NCBI GenBank assembly: GCA_036558305.1
Contig: DATBFX010000154.1
Coordinates: 1-6,519, forward strand
DNA from: DATBFX01 sp036558305
Lineage (GTDB): Bacteria > Chloroflexota > Chloroflexia > Thermomicrobiales > UBA6265
Length of the DNA stretch: 6,519 bases
Reading direction: 5' to 3'
Position 1 is the stretch's first letter; the number at the start of each line of letters is the position of its first letter. This document shows, one piece after another, positions 5,204 to 6,519 of the stretch. Below the pieces are notes generated by a model. That model was not told where the DNA came from. It saw only the letters and a program-made list of their open reading frames with translations, and searched no databases. Both the position numbers and the translations under genes were made by a program.

Positions 5204-5601
5204 TCGTTGATCAATCTCATCGGGCGCGTCTTCGGTCGCCACTCGACGACGTCGAAGCGTTCGAAGAAGTCGAGACCAAGGAATCCGTCGACCTGAAGGC
5301 GGCCTGGTGCCAGGCTGGTCACCACATCGAGATCGGGGATTGGCTGACCGGCGATGCGAAGATCGGTGAGTGTCAGATGCCGCCCTCGCCTGGCGACATC
5401 AGCAACCTTGTCGACGAGGTGCTGCGCCGCTTGACGTGATACGCACGATTGCGGAGCGGATGGGTAGGTCAGCATGTCCAATCCAAAGTCAAGCCCGACG
5501 TTCAGTCGAATTACCACCAACTTCGGATCATCTTCCGGATTGACGAAGCGCGGTCGGAGGCGAAACGCGATCTCAGGCGCTGGCTGAGGCCCGTTCGGCA
5601 A
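5200..5601 (-). CDS. Retropepsin-like fold protein, apparently lacking the catalytic aspartate
   Basis: The 133-residue product has the outline of a single-chain retropepsin-like domain: first beta hairpin (about 28-40), flap and helix region SRQAAQHLVDKVA (55-67), strand LTLTDLRIAGQPI (76-88), and the psi-loop VDGFLGLDFFERFDV (104-118), which resembles the GLLGxDxL segment of the family. Where the catalytic D-T/S-G normally precedes this type of helix, the sequence reads TYPSA (45-49), with Tyr46 at the Asp position by eye. It may thus be a non-proteolytic relative. No signal peptide is seen. I chose the TTG at 5601 because GGGAAG (5613-5608) precedes it by 6 nt; another TTG at 5679 is in frame but lacks a site. 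This start overlaps the upstream gene by 29 nt, suggesting coupled translation. The family call is moderate; the function is unknown. Confidence 0.6.
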   Translation of the reverse strand: MPNGPQPAPEIAFRLRPRFVNPEDDPKLVVIRLNVGLDFGLDMLTYPSAPQSCVSRQAAQHLVDKVADVARRGRHLTLTDLRIAGQPIPDLDVVTSLAPGRLQVDGFLGLDFFERFDVVEWRPKTRPMRLIND

Positions 5602-5938
5602 GGAACGCTTCCCGATGTCGGTAGAACCGGGCGCGTGCCTCTGCGTCCGACTCGTCCGGATGGACCACGGCACGGGCAAAGAACGGGTAGTAGGGATGGT
5701 GCGGCGCCTCTGGACCGAGATCGGAGTGCGGCGGCAAATCGCTCAATACCCGTGAGATCTCCGCCCTATCCCGCGAATGGGCGTGGACCAGCCCGCGCAC
5801 CGGCTCCCATGCTTCGTCGACCTCGAGAATCTGGAACAGGACCCACTCGCCGTAGAATCGGGCGATCGCTTCATCGAAGGTACACTCGAACGGCGGGACG
5901 ACGGCGGCGTCCTCCGCTTCGTCTTCGTTGTTGCTCAC
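5573..5938 (-). CDS. Small 'GEWVL...AHS' protein of unknown function paired with the retropepsin-like gene
   Basis: This is a 121-residue soluble acidic protein. An acidic start (SNNEDEAEDAA) leads to FDEAIARFYGEWVLFQILEV (21-40) and RGLVHAHSRDRAEISRVLSD (48-67), followed by a Pro/His-rich part, APHHPYYPFF (78-87), and a helical charged tail. The GEWV motif followed by a strand and 'AHS' resembles, from memory, small DUF5678-like proteins that often precede retropepsin-like genes. GTG at 5938 is preferred because GAGGAA (5949-5944) lies 5 nt upstream. An in-frame ATG at 5977 lacks a good site, and a TTG at 6091 would make a basic extension. It is followed by the retropepsin-like gene with a 29-nt overlap, so the two are probably one unit. 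No biochemical role can be read from it. Confidence 0.65.
   Translation of the reverse strand: MSNNEDEAEDAAVVPPFECTFDEAIARFYGEWVLFQILEVDEAWEPVRGLVHAHSRDRAEISRVLSDLPPHSDLGPEAPHHPYYPFFARAVVHPDESDAEARARFYRHREAFLAERASASA
5608..5613 (-). promoter_or_regulatory. Ribosome binding site choosing the TTG start of the retropepsin-like gene
   Basis: On the minus strand GGGAAG lies 6 nt before TTG at 5601, inside the end of the upstream gene. It is a moderate match to the consensus but better than anything before the alternative TTG at 5679. Confidence 0.4.
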
Positions 5939-5961
5939 CGATGTTCCTCGATCTGATGCAT
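5935..5961 (-). CDS. Possible eight-codon leader ORF overlapping the next start
   Basis: On the minus strand ATG at 5961 opens MHQIEEHR and stops at TGA (5937-5935). The stop overlaps the GTG start of the next gene as GTGA. A near-perfect Shine-Dalgarno AGGAGGTG (5969-5962) touches the ATG. The 2-nt gap after AGGAGG is shorter than usual, which makes efficient use doubtful. Alternatively the strong site may simply help ribosomes reach the GTG through the second site GAGGAA. Confidence 0.25.
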   Translation of the reverse strand: MHQIEEHR

Positions 5962-6000
5962 CACCTCCTCTGGCCATCGGTGCGATCGAGTAGATCCCCT

Positions 6001-6021
6001 GTCCGGATGCGGAGACCGGAC
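6001..6021 (-). promoter_or_regulatory. Inverted repeat in the gap before the 'GEWVL' gene
   Basis: GTCCGG (6001-6006) and CCGGAC (6016-6021) form a perfect 6-bp inverted repeat around nine bases, beside the 8-bp palindrome CTCGCGAG (6026-6033). They lie in the 157-bp space between the right-edge gene's stop and the GTG at 5938. They could end the upstream message (no T-run) or be a binding site. Confidence 0.3.
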
Positions 6022-6095
6022 GAGTCTCGCGAGGACGAGATATGGAGCGGCGCACGCGGTCGGCGACGTAGCGGTGCCGCCCGAGTCGCAATCGG

Positions 6096-6519
6096 CTACC
6101 CTGCGGAGCGTCGGCGCCACGGGAGGAACCGGGCGAGACCGGACGGCGCCGGAGATGACGATGCGGCCGGGGAGGGGGATGCGGTCGCCTCCGGCGGCGC
6201 GACCTGACCGATCACGAGCGACCGCCCCGGTGCCACGCCCGCCAGATTCCAGTACCGGCCCTGCCCGACGTAATCGACGACGAGCGACAGCCAGTGTCGC
6301 GCGTCGGTTGCCGCCGGGGCAAATCCGTCGAGCGCCACCTTCGGCTGTCGCTCCAGTCCCCGCGGGAAGAGCGAAACGCCGTGCTGGTCGATCCCGGAGT
6401 CGCGGATGGCGTCGAGCCAGTCGACGCCTTGCAGATCGCGTGCCGGCACCTGCCAGGTGAGCACACCGCCATCGGCGGGATAGACCGCGTAGGTCGGCCG
6501 CGTGCCGGCCTGCTCCCAC
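6096..6519 (-). CDS. Unrecognised protein, C-terminal 140 residues (cut by the right edge)
   Basis: The minus-strand frame is open from the right edge to TAG at 6098-6096. An in-frame GTG at 6464 is unlikely to be the start, because codons with the same character continue upstream to the edge (QAGTRPTYAVYPADGG). The visible part has a mixed alpha/beta region with PTYAVYPADGG, LTWQVPARDLQGVDWLDAIR, a DARHWLSLVVDYVG segment and YWNLAGVAPGRSLVIGQV. It then has a Pro/Ala/Ser-rich low-complexity linker (PPEATASPSPAASSSPAPSG) and ends in a basic tail, FLPWRRRSAG. I do not recognise the family. The linker and basic end could be a cytoplasmic tail or nucleic-acid contact, but neither is shown. It reads in the same direction as the next two genes, with a 157-bp gap that may separate transcripts. 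Confidence 0.65.
   Translation of the reverse strand, partial: WEQAGTRPTYAVYPADGGVLTWQVPARDLQGVDWLDAIRDSGIDQHGVSLFPRGLERQPKVALDGFAPAATDARHWLSLVVDYVGQGRYWNLAGVAPGRSLVIGQVAPPEATASPSPAASSSPAPSGLARFLPWRRRSAG

Noticed and set aside
5449..6207. Plus-strand frame opposite the minus-strand genes at the right
   Set aside because: Its Arg/Pro-rich product lacks motifs and covers three minus-strand genes with better protein character and ribosome sites.
5935..6519. A second minus-strand frame open to the right edge
   Set aside because: It is rich in Arg, Ala and Gly with no motif and overlaps the more protein-like frame at 6096-6519; only its last eight codons are considered, as a possible leader.
1..6519. 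CRISPR arrays, insertion sequences, rRNA or complete tRNA genes
   Set aside because: I found no spaced identical repeats, transposase motifs, terminal inverted repeats or structured RNA gene anywhere in the window.

Overview
The window is GC-rich (strong G/C preference at third codon positions), uses ATG, GTG and probably TTG starts, and packs genes tightly with Shine-Dalgarno sites. This suggests a high-GC bacterium. The paired small 'GEWVL' protein plus retropepsin-like gene at the right end reminds me, from memory only, of Chloroflexota (Thermomicrobia-like) genomes. An actinobacterium cannot be excluded and no marker gene settles it.

Layout. Bases 1-74 may hold the 3' tail of a plus-strand gene. 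A minus-strand two-domain VOC (glyoxalase/extradiol dioxygenase, CatE-like) gene occupies 166-1053. It diverges from a plus-strand group across a 237-bp AT-richer regulatory gap (1054-1290). That gap carries a clear inverted repeat next to an extended -10 element and a pair of direct repeats. The plus-strand group is a PaaK-type phenylacetate-CoA ligase (1291-2577), a DpgC-type cofactor-free dioxygenase of the crotonase fold (2617-4038), a single-domain cupin with its own possible promoter (4179-4613), and a GNAT acetyltransferase whose ribosome site lies in a predicted hairpin (4685-5203). From 5200 rightward all genes are on the minus strand: a retropepsin-like protein that seems to have lost its catalytic Asp, a small 'GEWVL...AHS' protein, and the C-terminal part of an unrecognised protein cut by the right edge. 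No stretch over 300 bases lacks a gene.

How the genes may work together. The ligase should activate an arylacetic acid to its CoA thioester. The DpgC homologue should then oxidise that thioester with O2, without metal or flavin, to an arylglyoxylate while releasing CoA. In glycopeptide-antibiotic clusters DpgC is fed by the polyketide synthase DpgA with DpgB/DpgD. Here the feeder appears to be a CoA ligase instead, and the divergent neighbour is a VOC protein related to catechol dioxygenases. The most interesting hypothesis is therefore an undescribed aerobic catabolic route for a hydroxylated phenylacetate, under local control from the 1054-1290 region. The cupin could be an accessory enzyme of this route, but its substrate cannot be read from sequence. 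The GNAT and the three right-hand minus-strand genes look unrelated to it.
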